The notes under the pieces are model-generated. The model searched no databases. It was given only the letters and a program-made list of their open reading frames with translations, and was not told the origin of the DNA. The translations under genes were made by a program, and so were the position numbers. Shown piece by piece: positions 43,600 to 54,459 of a stretch of 58,408 nt of DNA (positions are counted from its first letter, which is position 1; every line of letters starts with the position of its first letter). The stretch is from Chara braunii (taxonomy: Eukaryota; Streptophyta; Charophyceae; Charales; Characeae): NCBI GenBank assembly GCA_003427395.1, contig BFEA01000378.1, positions 1,492,901 to 1,551,308 of the forward strand. Direction: 5' to 3'.

Positions 43600-44150
43600 G
43601 CCCGAATCTTCACTTGATTTATATAAATAGTTAAGTGTCCGCAACCCATGGTTATGAATCTCATCTTCCATCCTGACAATGACTTGTTCACTTGACTAGG
43701 AAAAACCGATCCGAAGTCATTAACTTCCACTTTTTTTTTTTCAACTAGTTTTTTTAGTTTCTCTCTCAATTTAGGTTCTAGTGTTATTGCCTCGTTGAAA
43801 GATAAAGTCACTTCTGTTTCTTCTTACATTTTCGTGATCACATCAGTAATTATTACTGTCTCATTTTCCAGCTCACTTTTAAGGATGAACTTTCTCTTCT
43901 TCCCTTGTTCGTTCTTTCGAGACGGAGAGTTTGTTCCTTTATCATCAAGAACGTCATTCAGAGTCTCTTCGACTTTCCTTCCCTTCTTTTCCTCAATCAT
44001 CCGAGGTGTTAAGTGTGCCTGGAGATTTCTCACCTCTCCAATCACTATACTGGTCTCCATGACGAGTTTTGGGGATAGATCACCCTTTAAAGACATCATG
44101 TTGACTGGACAAGAAGCGGGTCCATCAAAAGAAAATTCTACTAGATAGAG
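43600..44150 (-). pseudogene. Family C Gag-side or pre-protease fragment
   Basis: Two overlapping minus-strand open pieces (44,099-43,824 and 43,811-43,596) join into a charged segment: IVIGEVRNLQAHLTPRMIEE, KKRKFILKSELENETVIITD, EPKLREKLKKLVEKKKVEVN, WKMRFITMGCGHLTIYIN. This suits the region before the protease active site in gypsy polyproteins. No DTG motif or zinc knuckle is visible. No family C sequence is recognised to the right of 44,150. Confidence 0.55.
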
Positions 44151-44199
44151 GGTTGATGACGACTATATGTTTCATCGAATCTATAACGGAAATCATTAA

Positions 44200-45430
44200 T
44201 TGAATGACAATACACTTCGGTGTTTACTTACTATATTTTCAATCAGTTCATAGATTTATATCACGAAGTATATTCGGTGTTTCAGTATTGAATTACACTT
44301 CGGGATTTTCGGTGTTCACTTAGTGTAATTTCTATCAATTTAAGAATTTATACCCCGAAGTATATTCGGCGTTTCAGTACCGAATTACACTTCGGGATTT
44401 TCGATGTTTACTTTAGTATATTTTCTATTAATTTCGAGATTTGTATCCCAAAGTATATTCGGTGTTTAGGTACCGAATTACACTTTGGGATTTTCGATGT
44501 TCACTTTGTCAGTTTAGAAATTTCTATCTTGAAGTATATTTGGTGTTTCGGTACTAAATTACACTTTGGGATTTTCGGTGTTTATTTAGTGTATTTTCTA
44601 TTATTTTAGAGATTTATATCCCGAAGTACATTAAGTGTTTCGGTACCGAATTAATCTTTGAGATTTTCGGGGTTCACTTTGTCGATTTAGAAATTTATAT
44701 TCTGAAGTATATTCGGTGTTTCAGCACCGGATTACACTTTGAGATTTTCGGTGTTTAGTTAGTATATTTTTATCAATTTAGAGATTTATATCCTAAAGTT
44801 TATTCGGTGTTTCGAAACCGAATTACACTTCGGGATTTTCAGTGTTTACTAGTATACTTTCTACCAATTTTGGGATTTATATCCCAAAGTATGTTCGGTG
44901 TTTCGGTACTGAATTATACTTCGGGATTTTCAGTGTCCACTCTGTCATTATAAAGATTTATATACCGAAGTATATTCGGTGTTTCGGTATGGAATTACAC
45001 TTCGGGATTTTCGGTGTTTACTTAAAATATTTTCTATGAATTAAGAGATTTATATCCTGAAGTATATTCGGTGTTTCGGTACCGGACTACACTTCGGGAT
45101 TTTCAGTGTTCACTTTCTTTGTTTAGAAATTTATATACCCAAGTACATTCGGTGTTTCGGTACCGAACCGCACTCGAGATTTTTGGTGTTTACTTAATAT
45201 ATATTCTACTTATTTAGAGATTTATATCCCGAAGTACATTCAGTGTTTCGGTACCGAATTACACTGTGAGATTTTCGGTGTTCACTTTGTCAGTTTAGAG
45301 ATTTATATACCGAAGTACATTCGTTGTTTCGGTACCGAATTACACTAAGTCTTCGGATTTTCGGTGTTTACTAAGTATATGTTTGATCAATTTAGAAATT
45401 TTGTAACTTGATTTTCGGTGTTTACTTAGC
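44200..45430. repeat. Satellite, about 13 units alternating 91 and 82 bp
   Basis: The landmark TATTCGGTGTTTCGGTACCG recurs with spacings of 92, 93, 81, 91, 82, 91, 90, 81, 92, 83, 90 and 82 bp. Longer units contain 'ttagtatattttctatcaattt', shorter ones 'ttcactttgtcagttt'. The unit is rich in TTCGG/CCGAA. No ORF of note. Confidence 0.95.
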
Positions 45431-46040
45431 CGTTTTGGAACAATTAAGAATAAAATTAAGCAATGCATTTTCTTAAAGATTGTAAAAAATGAAATTGATG
45501 AAAATAACAAACAAGATAAAAGAGGGGGGGAACTAATTGAATTTTCAAATAGCGGGGGCTAGGGCAAATTAAAATAGAGGGGGAAAAAAAATCAATCCAG
45601 TTGAGTTTTTATAATAAAATTTTTATTATCAATCAAAACAGAGGGGAAAAAAAAGAAAATCAATTCCAATGTGCAATGATCCGAGTTTCAATCAACAATC
45701 AATGCTTAAGATATTCAAAGAACATCAAGATGAGAGTGTATACTTAAGAAACTAAAGCAGAGATACAATGAAGAAGTAACACCAAATTACTATTATTATA
45801 CAAATAAATCATTCATGTTCGCAGCGGACTATGTTTCTCACTCACTGCAACACCATTCAGGTGGATACCGACTATGAGCCTTCTTTGTCTCACTTCGTCA
45901 CTGATCTCTCAACTTTTTGAAGCTCTCATTCTCTTTCACTTTTATCGTTGTAGCTGACACTCTCTCCTAACCCAAAATCATAAAAAATAGCAACATTTAA
46001 ACTGTTTGGTTCATTGGTATTCTAAATACACAGCAGCAAC
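45431..46040. other. AT-rich sequence, no gene seen
   Basis: Non-coding looking, with A/G-rich runs (agaggggggggaac, aaaatagagggggaaaaaaaa). Nothing recognisable. Confidence 0.5.
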
Positions 46041-46084
46041 TTCGAACTATAATCCAATTTTTTTTATTATTATTATTTTTTTTT

Positions 46085-46118
<34 letters not shown>
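46085..46118. repeat. Poly-T then (TC)n microsatellite
   Basis: T run followed by about 14 TC dinucleotides. Confidence 0.95.
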
Positions 46119-46120
<2 letters not shown>

Positions 46121-46296
46121 GTGGGACTTCATTTGATTTCATGTGCAGCTTCTCTGACAATAATCGCAGTTGCGTATTGCAACACATCAAACCATCCACG
46201 AGTTCCGAAGTTGTCAAGAATTTTATATTGACAGTGAAACAGTCATACCTTCCAGACAGATAAATAAAAAAAGAAAGCAAAAACACAAATAAAAAA

Positions 46297-46297
<1 letters not shown>

Positions 46298-46360
<63 letters not shown>
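46298..46360. repeat. Poly-A tract, about 60 bp
   Basis: Almost pure A run. It could be the tail of a plus-strand retroposon, but no element body is recognised upstream. Confidence 0.95.
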
Positions 46361-46361
<1 letters not shown>

Positions 46362-46362
<1 letters not shown>

Positions 46363-47277
46363 TTTTCCACAGAAGTGTATCATGTTTTTGTGTCTTACTT
46401 CTCTTTTTTTCTTACAGTTGTAGATGTATATGTTTATTTACTGCCTTCTCAACTCTCTGTTCGTGCATCTAGCTACCAGTCCTGATATTGCAGACCCTTG
46501 TTCTTCTTTCAATTTTTCGAAGTTGTCTTTACTTTTTTTTTGTTCTTAATTACTTAAACTAGATGAGTTGGATTGGAGTTCTTAGCTGTCATACCCGCTG
46601 GCAGTTGTATGTTAACATTCCTAAAAAGATTATTCATTCAATTTCATCTCATTTTCTGATTTACATTGTACGTCTACTAATTTAGTAGGTCATAGATTGA
46701 ATTGTCCTTCTTTCGGGGAGGGTGGGGGGCAGGGGGGGAGAGGGGGGGTCGAAGGGACGTGGAGGAAATTTGGTTGGCGCATGGTATGCAGGATACCTAG
46801 GGTGAGCCAAAAAAAAACACTCGACACTGACTGCAACCACTGGAAAACAATATTATAGGAGCCCATGTAATTTGAAATTAAATTAAAAAGTGTAAATCTT
46901 ACCATCTGGAAAGAGGTCGAAACAATGACAAGGAACAATGACTTTGTATGAAACAAAACATGCCCATGAGAAGTGAAAAGACGACAAAAAATGGATAGTC
47001 AGAAATCAATACAAGATTAATGGCTTGTGGAAAGAAGTAATACATGATAGTATAAATTTCATATGAAACAAGATGAATGTCATATGGGAGTTGTTGGGTT
47101 GTTGGACCTGAAATTGGAGCGTTGGATTGGGATGAATCTGAGGAAACCATGACACATAACATGTTGCACAGTGCCAGACCTCTTTTTATGAAAAATGTGT
47201 ATACATTGAGAAATTTTATTGTGATCATGTTCAAAGCTTACATGATAAATGTACATTTAGTCACACGGGGCTGTTCT

Positions 47278-47278
<1 letters not shown>
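46362..47278. other. AT-rich spacer, no gene seen
   Basis: Includes a G-rich stretch at 46,717-46,748 (gaggggggg types). Short ORFs lack motifs. Confidence 0.45.

Positions 47279-47308
<30 letters not shown>
47279..47308. repeat. Poly-T tract (possible retroposon tail on minus strand)
   Basis: About 29 T. On the minus strand this is a poly-A and could end a retroposon starting farther right, for instance the tRNA-related sequence at 48.29-48.49 kb. The link is not proven. Confidence 0.5.
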
Positions 47309-47311
<3 letters not shown>

Positions 47312-48287
47312 CCTGAACCGATGCACCGTGAAACACCGTTTATTGGGCAACTTGCGCCTGGATCAAGTCTCACATGAGAACACCCAACCCATATAGTTTG
47401 AGTTGGGTCACATAGTATCACAAAGTGTACACAGTATGACCATTATGATATCACTGAATGCTCGTACTGTCAACTGGACTGCGGAGCACCACCAAGTGCA
47501 CATCAAAACCCCATATAGAACCACCCAACCCATTTACTATCAAACATGACATATAATATCAAGTGGTCATAGTGGAATGAGCACAACAATTGGACCTGTG
47601 GCATAGCCAAGTGGTACTCAGACTGGTGAAACAGGGAGATGTGAGATGCTTCATTGAACATTGTTGGGAACTTGCATTGGGGTGTTGTTGTAAATTCGTA
47701 GCTGAGATTCTAAGAAATATGGATCTTGATTGACTGAAGGACATGGGCATTAAAAATTGGAACCCGTAACTTGATTTTTATTTGTGTATTTAGAGTTTTC
47801 GTTGCATATCTTTCATTGAAATTATTTAGAATTTGCCTTTTTTAAGTCTACGTTTCCCGGTCTCTTAGCATAGTCTGTATGGATGAATGTGGTTGATTTC
47901 TGCTACTAATGAGCCTTACTTATATTTATTTGCTAGGCAGAATCGACTAGTGGTAATGGTGGAGACCTCGACCCTCATGAACTACCTCCGACCAACCTCT
48001 GATTACCCACCTCCCCAGAATGGGTCCACAGATATGGAGAGTATGACACACCTCTTGCTTCGACACTAGTTTCCCTACAAGGCACCACTGCCCACCATAG
48101 GACTGCCACGCTATCACCATGCACCCAAACAACCCCTTACCACTCTCTGACCCGAGAGAGAGTAGCATCCATCCCAGTGATTCCACATCATCTCTCCTGC
48201 AGGAAAGCCACACGTCCCTTCCCAAATCCGTCCAAAGGGTCATCCCTAATCAGTATATATAGACATGATGAATAAGCATTGTATGAA
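47309..48287. other. Unassigned, possible retroposon body
   Basis: No coding gene. An 'aacacccaacccatatag...ttgagttgggtca' inverted pair and a repeated 'cacccaacccat' (47,380 and 47,522) are visible. It may be the body of a SINE-like or other non-autonomous element. Confidence 0.35.
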
Positions 48288-48347
48288 GTTGAACCCGGGA
48301 CCTCAAGGTTACAATACCAGAGATCTACCCACTGAGCTATTGAGGTC
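48288..48347 (-). other. tRNA-related head, SINE-like (unit 2)
   Basis: On the minus strand the A box TAGCTCAGTGGGTAGA (48,324-48,341 region) and B box GGTTCAAC (48,288-48,295) are correctly ordered and about 40 bp apart, like an RNA polymerase III promoter in a tRNA. The acceptor ends do not pair, so it is not a working tRNA. It follows unit 1 about 145 bp downstream. Confidence 0.7.
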
Positions 48348-48436
48348 GTTAGGGGGCTATGCCATACTCGGGACAAGTACGTGGGGTGCAACCTACACCA
48401 ACCAATTGTTCTCGGGGGAAATTGCGGACCAAAAAA

Positions 48437-48493
48437 GTCAAACCCGCAACCTCCCCCTTGCAACACCGGAGCTCTGCCCACTGAGCTAACACG
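48437..48493 (-). other. tRNA-related head, SINE-like (unit 1)
   Basis: On the minus strand the A box TTAGCTCAGTGGGCAGAGC (48,471-48,489) and B-box-like GCGGGTTTGAC (48,437-48,447). D-arm pairing is good and the acceptor stem is missing. With unit 2 it forms a head-to-tail pair, as in dimeric SINEs. Confidence 0.7.
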
Positions 48494-48515
48494 CACTTGC
48501 TTACCAATTGGCCGT

Positions 48516-49200
48516 CTCGAAGGTAAGACGCCAAGCATGCCACAAACACTATTGTGGGGACCTTGTCTACCACTGCATTCTTAGGGGCCTTGGCCAACTG
48601 GATGTCAACCGAAAAGAAAAAGAACAAACAAATGTTACACGGGTTCATTTCGAACTTCGCGTGCAACAAGAATCCACCATGGAGAAAGGTATGTCTGAAA
48701 AAGAAACAAAAGAAAGTTCCTATCAATCGGCATGCTCCACTGTGGCAGACCCACCAGGTGTGGTGCTCCGTCTGGGATAGAGATGGAAATGGAGGATGAA
48801 GGGGGAGCGAGATGGCACAACGCAGCTCCCACGCTGAACTCCAATGCACGTACTCCAAAATGTGTCAATGTAGAATGATCTTGAAAACAGACAACAATTG
48901 GGGTATACCCCCACGGACTGACTGGACTGGACTGGAAACCGACAGAGGTACCGGCCTGGACTGGATTACCCTGAATACAACACAGGCCTGTGAGAACAGG
49001 CCAAGGGGCTGGTCTCACAGGCGAACCAGAGGTCCGCTACACGATCCTTGGTTTGTGATGGATCGCCTAGATACAAGCACGCTTCCGCCAAGAAGCGAAA
49101 CTCTACCAAAGAAAAGAAAACCCGAGTAATCTAGGATGCGGAGCAAGCTCCATGCTGAGTCCATGCGATGCAACCTAGGATAGAAAATGTCACAAAACAG
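48516..49200. other. Unassigned spacer
   Basis: Overlapping ORFs of about 75-170 codons on both strands in conflicting frames. None shows a domain. No gene called. Confidence 0.4.
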
Positions 49201-49204
49201 CAAT

Positions 49205-49415
49205 GTCACATCTAACAGTCTAAGTGAAAGCAGAAGCAACTAACTAGGATACATGTCATAGGAAAGCAGAAAGTAATGACAACTAGATCCTAGAATGTTG
49301 GAGGCAGTAGCCTCAGTCTGGAAACAACTGACTAGTGTATAAGTCCTAAGAACAGCAAAAGCAGAACAACTAAATCCTAGAAATGCGAGAGGCAGTAGCC
49401 TCAGTTTGAGAAAAA
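49205..49415 (+). repeat. Two diverged copies of a repeat about 100 bp apart
   Basis: The block 'caactagatcctagaa...ggaggcagtagcctcagt' at about 49,279-49,317 recurs as 'caactaaatcctagaa...gaggcagtagcctcagt' at about 49,368-49,406. Confidence 0.7.
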
Positions 49416-49559
49416 AAAGCAACAACAAGACAACCATATGTCACAGGAGGAGTGTGTCGCAAACCAAAAGGTGTGATGGTCTCTAAGGGTGGCGAATGCA
49501 GCCTAGGGGTTGATAACTCCTAAGGGCATCCACACAAAGTGACAGGGCAGAAGCACGTA

Positions 49560-49975
49560 TGAAAATTATGAAGTGAGAGTTTTGGGCAGTCTGAAAATCC
49601 TGAATGGTCGTGAAGTGGTGAAAAATTCAAAGACCCTAAAAACCACTTGTTTAGGTAGGCTGCATCCTGAAATGGTGAAGGGTGTCCTGAAGTGGTCAAG
49701 TGAGAATTTTGGGTAGTCTGAAAATCGTGAATGGTCCTGAAGTGGTGAAAGGTCTGAAGACCATGAAAACCACCCTTCACCACTTGAGGATGCAGCCTGC
49801 CTAAACAGGTGGTTTTCAGCATCTTCGGAGCTTTCACCGCTTCAGGACCATTCGTGATTTTCATACCTGAATGGTCCTGAAGTGGTGAAAGGTCCGAAGA
49901 CCTTGAAAACCACTTATTTAGGCAGGCTGCATCCTGAAGTGGTGAAGGGTGTCATGAAGTGGTGATGAAAAATAT
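49560..49975. repeat. TGAAGTGGTGAA minisatellite with an inverted unit
   Basis: Units of about 110 bp with GAATGGTCCTGAAGTGGTGA and 'ttaggcaggctgcatcctga', direct at about 49,598, 49,720 and 49,868, and inverted at about 49,775-49,863. The inverted unit gives a potential hairpin. The 114-codon minus ORF here is repeat-derived. Confidence 0.85.
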
Positions 49976-50673
49976 GACTGTTGTTAACCTTCTCTCTGAC
50001 AGGGAGGCACATGTCATCAGGCTCAATGAGGGTAGGGAACTAGGAGTGAACAGAACCAATGACCCTAACAGATAGACCATCAGGGCGGGTAATGCTCGAC
50101 TAAAGGGGTGACCGCTATGGAGGGTCAACCATGCAAGGGAACAAGGGAGCCTGGTATACTGGGCGCACCTAGATGAAACATGCGAGGCTTCATAACTAGG
50201 GCGTGAGGGTCGGCAAAGGGTAAAAAACTGATGGGTAAGAGAATCATGCAAATGACTCCTAAGGTGGGGGAAGTCCGAGCTCGATCCGTAAGTTGGGAAG
50301 CCAAGGCAACGCTACGGTCCCGATGCCTATGAGTATACCAAGGGAGAGCCCAACTCAGAGGAACCCGGCGAAGGGAGACCATCATGCGACACAACCAAGG
50401 TACTGTACACGGTAAGGTAGTAAGAGAGTGATGACGTCTGAAGTAGGCAGAGCTGATCGTGACGAAGTCCATGAAGTTGTTGATGACGTCCATAATGAGA
50501 AGGCTGGAATGCCGTCGAGGAAGAGCCGCAACGTTGACGAGCCGAAATGACAAAATTGGAGTGCATGGAGTATTGAGAAGTCAAAGACGTGGGAAGATAA
50601 GTCAAAATCAATTGTCGTATCGAGAAGGACGATGACGAGTGCGCTGTGGACGCTCAAAAGTATCTGGTTGATG
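49976..50673 (-). other. Probable 3' untranslated sequence of the chromovirus
   Basis: Downstream (leftward) of the chromodomain stop. Several overlapping minus-strand ORFs without motifs. No LTR pair was recognised between this region and sequence right of 56.9 kb. Confidence 0.35.
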
Positions 50674-51090
50674 CTAAAGGTCTGCTTCAGATGGAGCAGG
50701 CTTGACTTCAGTGGTCTCCTCAGCCGAGCGAGAAGGAGGAGGGTCAATGGGCTGAGGAGGAGCAGTCAACCCAGCACGACGAGCACGATCATAGGCACGC
50801 ACTAGTATGCGAGCGTGCTGCAAGTGCTCGATGGACTCCCAAGTAGCCTCCTCAGCAGGGTAACCCTTCCAACGTACGAGATACTCGACATGGGGAGGGT
50901 TGTCATCGGTAACTCGGTGACCAATGATGTCTGAAATGAGGAACTTCTCGTGGCCATTCACCATGATGGGTGGAGGGCGCTCGTATGGTCGTCCAACGAA
51001 ACACTCAGATGGTGTACGGTAGGGTTGCAGTAACGAGACGTGGTAGACATCGTGCACACGAGTTTGGCGTAGGTAATCGGGCAGCTTCAC
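50674..51090 (-). CDS. Chromovirus integrase C-terminus with chromodomain
   Basis: 138-codon frame reading leftward. Residues 1-40 (VHDVYHVSLLQPY) are the end of the integrase C-terminal domain. Residues about 50-100 (DNA 50,943-50,790) form a chromodomain: FLISDIIGHR, then VEYLVRWKGYPAEEATWES, the hallmark of chromoviruses. Such domains bind modified histone tails and steer integration into heterochromatin. The first cage position is Phe in place of the common Tyr; the Trp of VRWKGY is kept. It ends in a Pro/Ser/Glu-rich tail. This is the 3' end of a gag-pol whose upstream parts are broken, so it is a surviving open piece and not an independent gene. Confidence 0.85.
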   Translation of the reverse strand: MKLPDYLRQTRVHDVYHVSLLQPYRTPSECFVGRPYERPPPIMVNGHEKFLISDIIGHRVTDDNPPHVEYLVRWKGYPAEEATWESIEHLQHARILVRAYDRARRAGLTAPPQPIDPPPSRSAEETTEVKPAPSEADL

Positions 51091-52065
51091 ACGGAAGCTG
51101 ACCGGGCTAGAAGCCGTATCCGAACCGACGGCCTAGAGAATGCGGCATGGGCCAAAGACGTGACGCCAAAGCTTGCGAAGCGTGTCCGCTTCGAGCCGTA
51201 AGTGGCGGGCGTTGTTAAGCACATCATCACCGACTTTGACTGGGTGATCCATCCTCGATCGGTTCACACTTGCTGCCATGCAAGTCTGGGAAGCGGCTAT
51301 GTGCTCATGCGCGGTCTTCATGATCGACGTCATGTGTGCAATCCAATCATCCAGCGCGGGACAACTCGTGTCGGGGTGCATCTGTGACGGTCGAAGGAAG
51401 TCCGCGGGAACACGAGGGTGATAGCCGAGGTTGCAACAGTAAGGCGACATCCCCGTAGCTGGCGAGACGGCATGGTTGTAGGCTATCTCCGCGTGGGCAT
51501 GATGGAGATCCCACTGCTGGTCGTCACGAACAATCTTTCGAAGAATATCTCCGAGAGTCCTGTTCGTGACCTCGGTCTGACCATCAGTCTGGGATGGTAA
51601 GACGAGGAGAAGCGGAGCTGGGTGTCATAAACCCCGTGGAGTCATCGCCAGAATCAGCTGGTAAAGCGCGGGTCACGGTCAGATATGATGCTCAGAGGTA
51701 AGCCGTGGTCATGCACGACTCGGGCACACACGATGTCGGCGACCTCATGTGCACTGATGGCATAGCGGCACGGAACAAAGCGTGTACTGTTCGTGAAGCG
51801 GTCGACGACAACCAGGATAGCATCATGACCGCGGGGGGTCGGAGGACGAAGAGGACCGATAAAGTCCATCGAGATGGACTGCCAACGACCCTCAGGGATA
51901 TGAAGAGGCTGGAGCAAACCATAAGGCAGGTGGTTCGCACTGTTCACCTCCTGACAGGTGGGACACTTTGCGACGTAGTCGTTCACAAAGTCCTTGCACT
52001 TCGGACAGACATACAAGCGGCTTACACGAGCCAACGTCTTGTGAAAGCCCATATGATTGGCGGCT
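51091..52065 (-). pseudogene. Chromovirus integrase (broken)
   Basis: Leftward. The zinc region and start of core lie in 52,052-51,654 (VSRLYVCPKCKDF, KCPTCQEVN), then WQSISMDFIGPLRPPTPRGH (first Asp), ILVVVDRFTN and LSIISDRDPRFTS (second Asp). The third catalytic residue falls after a stop and frameshift near 51,650-51,590, where only YHPRL-like remnants are readable. Later pieces (51,450-51,133) lie in another frame. At least four disruptions. Confidence 0.85.
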
Positions 52066-53014
52066 TCCTGGTCATAGAACTCTGCTACTGCCTGGACACA
52101 TAGCTGTCCAGTGGAGGGAACGCAAATACGGGGCTCTCTGGTGCCATGTGAACCGTGTCACGTGGATGTCATGATAGTCGGGGCAGTGGCGGTACTGAGT
52201 GCGAAACTCGTCGATCACCGAGTGGTGGACGGTGGTGACCGAGATGGCAGCGAGCAGGATCTGCTCCATATCATGGTCAGGGCGTCGGGATAAGGCATCT
52301 GCGACCCGATCAGTCTCACCCTTGATGTGCTCAGTGGTGAAACTAAACTCGGATAGGTTGCGCCACCAGCGAGCCTGTCGAGGAGTGAGCTTCGACTTTG
52401 TCAGAAAAGCCTGGACAACAGAGTTGTCCTTGCGCACCGTGAATGGTGCCCCGTGTAGGTAGTGACGCCAGTGTCGAGTGGCATAAACTACTGCGAGAAC
52501 CTCACGTTCATCAGTGGTATAGTTTATCTCAGTGGGCAGGAGCTAACATGAGTAAAAGGCTATCAGACAATCACCTGAGAGAGACAGTGTCGTCTGTGGC
52601 GATGGTAGGAGAATAGTCAATAGAAGACTTGTCAGTAGCTGGACGAGTAGACGTCAGGCGGGAAGCAGTGGTAGGCGTAGGCGGTGGGAAGCTAGGGATG
52701 CGAGGATGAGAGGAATCAGGAGAGGAGGGGAAAATTTGATAAAGCACTGCTCCTACAGCAAAGTCTGACACGTCGGTGGAAATGATAAAAAGGCGATCAA
52801 AATCGGGTAGGTGAAGAACCGGTGCACATGTCACCGGCTTCCTGAGGGCGTGGAAGGCGTACTCGTGGAGGGGTGTCAAGGCCCATGGCGGGTTCTTCTG
52901 AAGGAGGGTGGAGGTAAGGACGTAGGAATACCTAGTGTATCCCTGGATTAAACTACTATAGTAGTTAGTGAGGCCTAAAAAGTTGCGAAGCTGCTTGGCG
53001 GATGTGGGGACGGG
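52066..53014 (-). pseudogene. Chromovirus RT connection and RNase H (with insertion)
   Basis: Leftward from RT: NFLGLTNYYSSLIQGYTRYS, then LFIISTDVSDFAVGAVLYQ (RNase H, first Asp, near 52,790). A Pro/Ser/Thr-rich insertion of roughly 60-70 residues follows (about 52,735-52,560), before INYTTDEREVLAVVYATRHW (second motif, near 52,520) and RWWRNLSEFSFTTEHIKGET then VADALSRRPDH (end of RNase H, near 52,300). Stops near 52,570 and 52,545 and a frameshift disrupt it. Confidence 0.85.
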
Positions 53015-53770
53015 TCACTCCGCAATAGCAGTGATCTTCTCGTCGTCAATGTGGAGACTCTTGTCAGACACGTAGTGTCCTAAGTGCTCAGCCTGGCCAA
53101 AGCGGCACTTGCTCAACTTGGCGTAGAAGTCATGTTTGCGCAAGCGGTCAAGGACGTCACGGAGGTGTCTGAGATGCTCCTCAAGGGTACGACTGTAGAT
53201 CAGGATATCGTCGAGGTAGACGAGAACGTACTGCTCTAGGATGTCCCTGAAGATGTCATTCATCGCCCTCTGGAAGGTAGCGGGTGTGTTGGTGAGTTTG
53301 AATGGCATCACCGTAAACTCGTAGTGGCCGAAGTGCGATCGGAATGCTGTCTTCGGCTGGTCCGCTGCAGCGACGCGGATCTGATGGTAACCGCTACGAA
53401 GATCAATCTTCGTAAAGAAGCGGTTGTCTGCTAGGCAGTCGAACAACTCGTCGGAACGAGGCATGAGGTAGTTGTTCTTAACCGTGCAGCGGTTGAGACG
53501 GCGGTAGTCGATGCAAGGACGGAGAGTTTCATCCACTTTCTGAGCAAAGAGGACGGGTGCAACCCACGGGAAGTTGACGGGTTTAATGAAACCCAGTCTT
53601 AGGAGCTCATCAAGCTGACGCTTGAGTTCGGTGGCCTCGGGGATCGAGAGTCTCTAGGGTGCCTAGTGGTGAATAGGATAATCAGGCACAAGCTGGATGG
53701 AGTGCTCGACGTCGCTCACCGGTAGGATGTCGGCGTATGAGAACGACAATGGAAAAACGTCGTGGTACTC
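53015..53770 (-). pseudogene. Chromovirus reverse transcriptase
   Basis: The 173-codon open piece 53,536-53,015 carries the classic gypsy RT blocks: RPCIDYRRLNRCTVKNNY, KIDLRSGYHQIRVAAADQPK, FTVMPFKLTNTPATFQRAMN and the catalytic YLDD (53,207-53,218) in VLVYLDDILIYSRT. Upstream to about 53,640 the frame carries ATELKRQLDELLRLGFIKPV and WVAPVLFAQK, interrupted by a stop near 53,656. The core is the best preserved RT in the window. Confidence 0.9.
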
Positions 53771-54459
53771 TCATACGAGGTCACGAACTGCGGGCTCGAG
53801 GTCGGCCGTATAGCGTGCGAGTTCCTCAACGTCAACTTCAGCGAGCGACGGCAGTGTGGACTCAACGAACGGCAGAGGGAGGGAAGACGAGATGGGAGTC
53901 ATGGAGATAGAAAAAGGATCTAGCTCCAGAGAGATGAGCTCAGCGTCGGGACATACGTCTGTCCACACTTCGTTTTGAGAACGAGAGTGTTGGTCGCCCA
54001 ATCGGCCTCGGTGCTGCGGAACCGACTAGACCACTGAGTACCGAGAATGAAATCGTACCCCGTCTTCGTCACATCGAAATGTGCAGAGGAGCGGTGGCGA
54101 CGAGACGCCGGGGAACGATAAGTCAGCTCGAGAGTGAGGAAGAAGGGGAGGTTGATGACTGCCTGATCGAAGAAGCGCTGGGTCTTGTCATCCCCTCGGG
54201 TGACGGAGATGGGAGTTTGAGACCCTGTCGTGGGTAAGCAGGTTTCTTTCACCACACGTGGGTGAATAAAGTCGCCCTGAGAACCAGAATCCCACAGCGT
54301 TGAGTACACTCTCGTGGAGGTCCCCAGTCGTACTGGAATAATCGAGAGGGTGCGATCAGGGTCAGAGAGGATGGTGAGAAGGCGACGCATTGCAGGGATA
54401 TGGAGGGTGAGTCGCTCCTGACGAGCCTGGAGCATGCTCAAGTCCAAAAGAGAGGACAC
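53771..54459 (-). pseudogene. Chromovirus aspartic protease
   Basis: Leftward, 180-codon open piece 54,459-53,920. The retropepsin active site DSGS lies at 54,280-54,291 in TLWDSGSQGDFIHP, and the partner motif DFILGTQW follows near 54,045. It continues in another frame to 53,771 as an acidic linker (LPSLAEVDVEELARYTADLE) before RT. One frameshift near 53,990. Confidence 0.85.

Noticed and set aside
47604-47614. Plus-strand A box TAGCCAAGTGG suggesting another SINE
   Set aside because: No B box at the expected distance; a single 11-bp match is too weak.
48288-48493. Two functional tRNA genes
   Set aside because: A and B boxes are present, but acceptor stems do not pair and the anticodon arms are poor, so SINE heads fit better.
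50125-50553. 142-codon minus-strand ORF after the chromodomain
   Set aside because: Overlaps other minus-strand ORFs in different frames and has no domain; more likely 3' untranslated element sequence.
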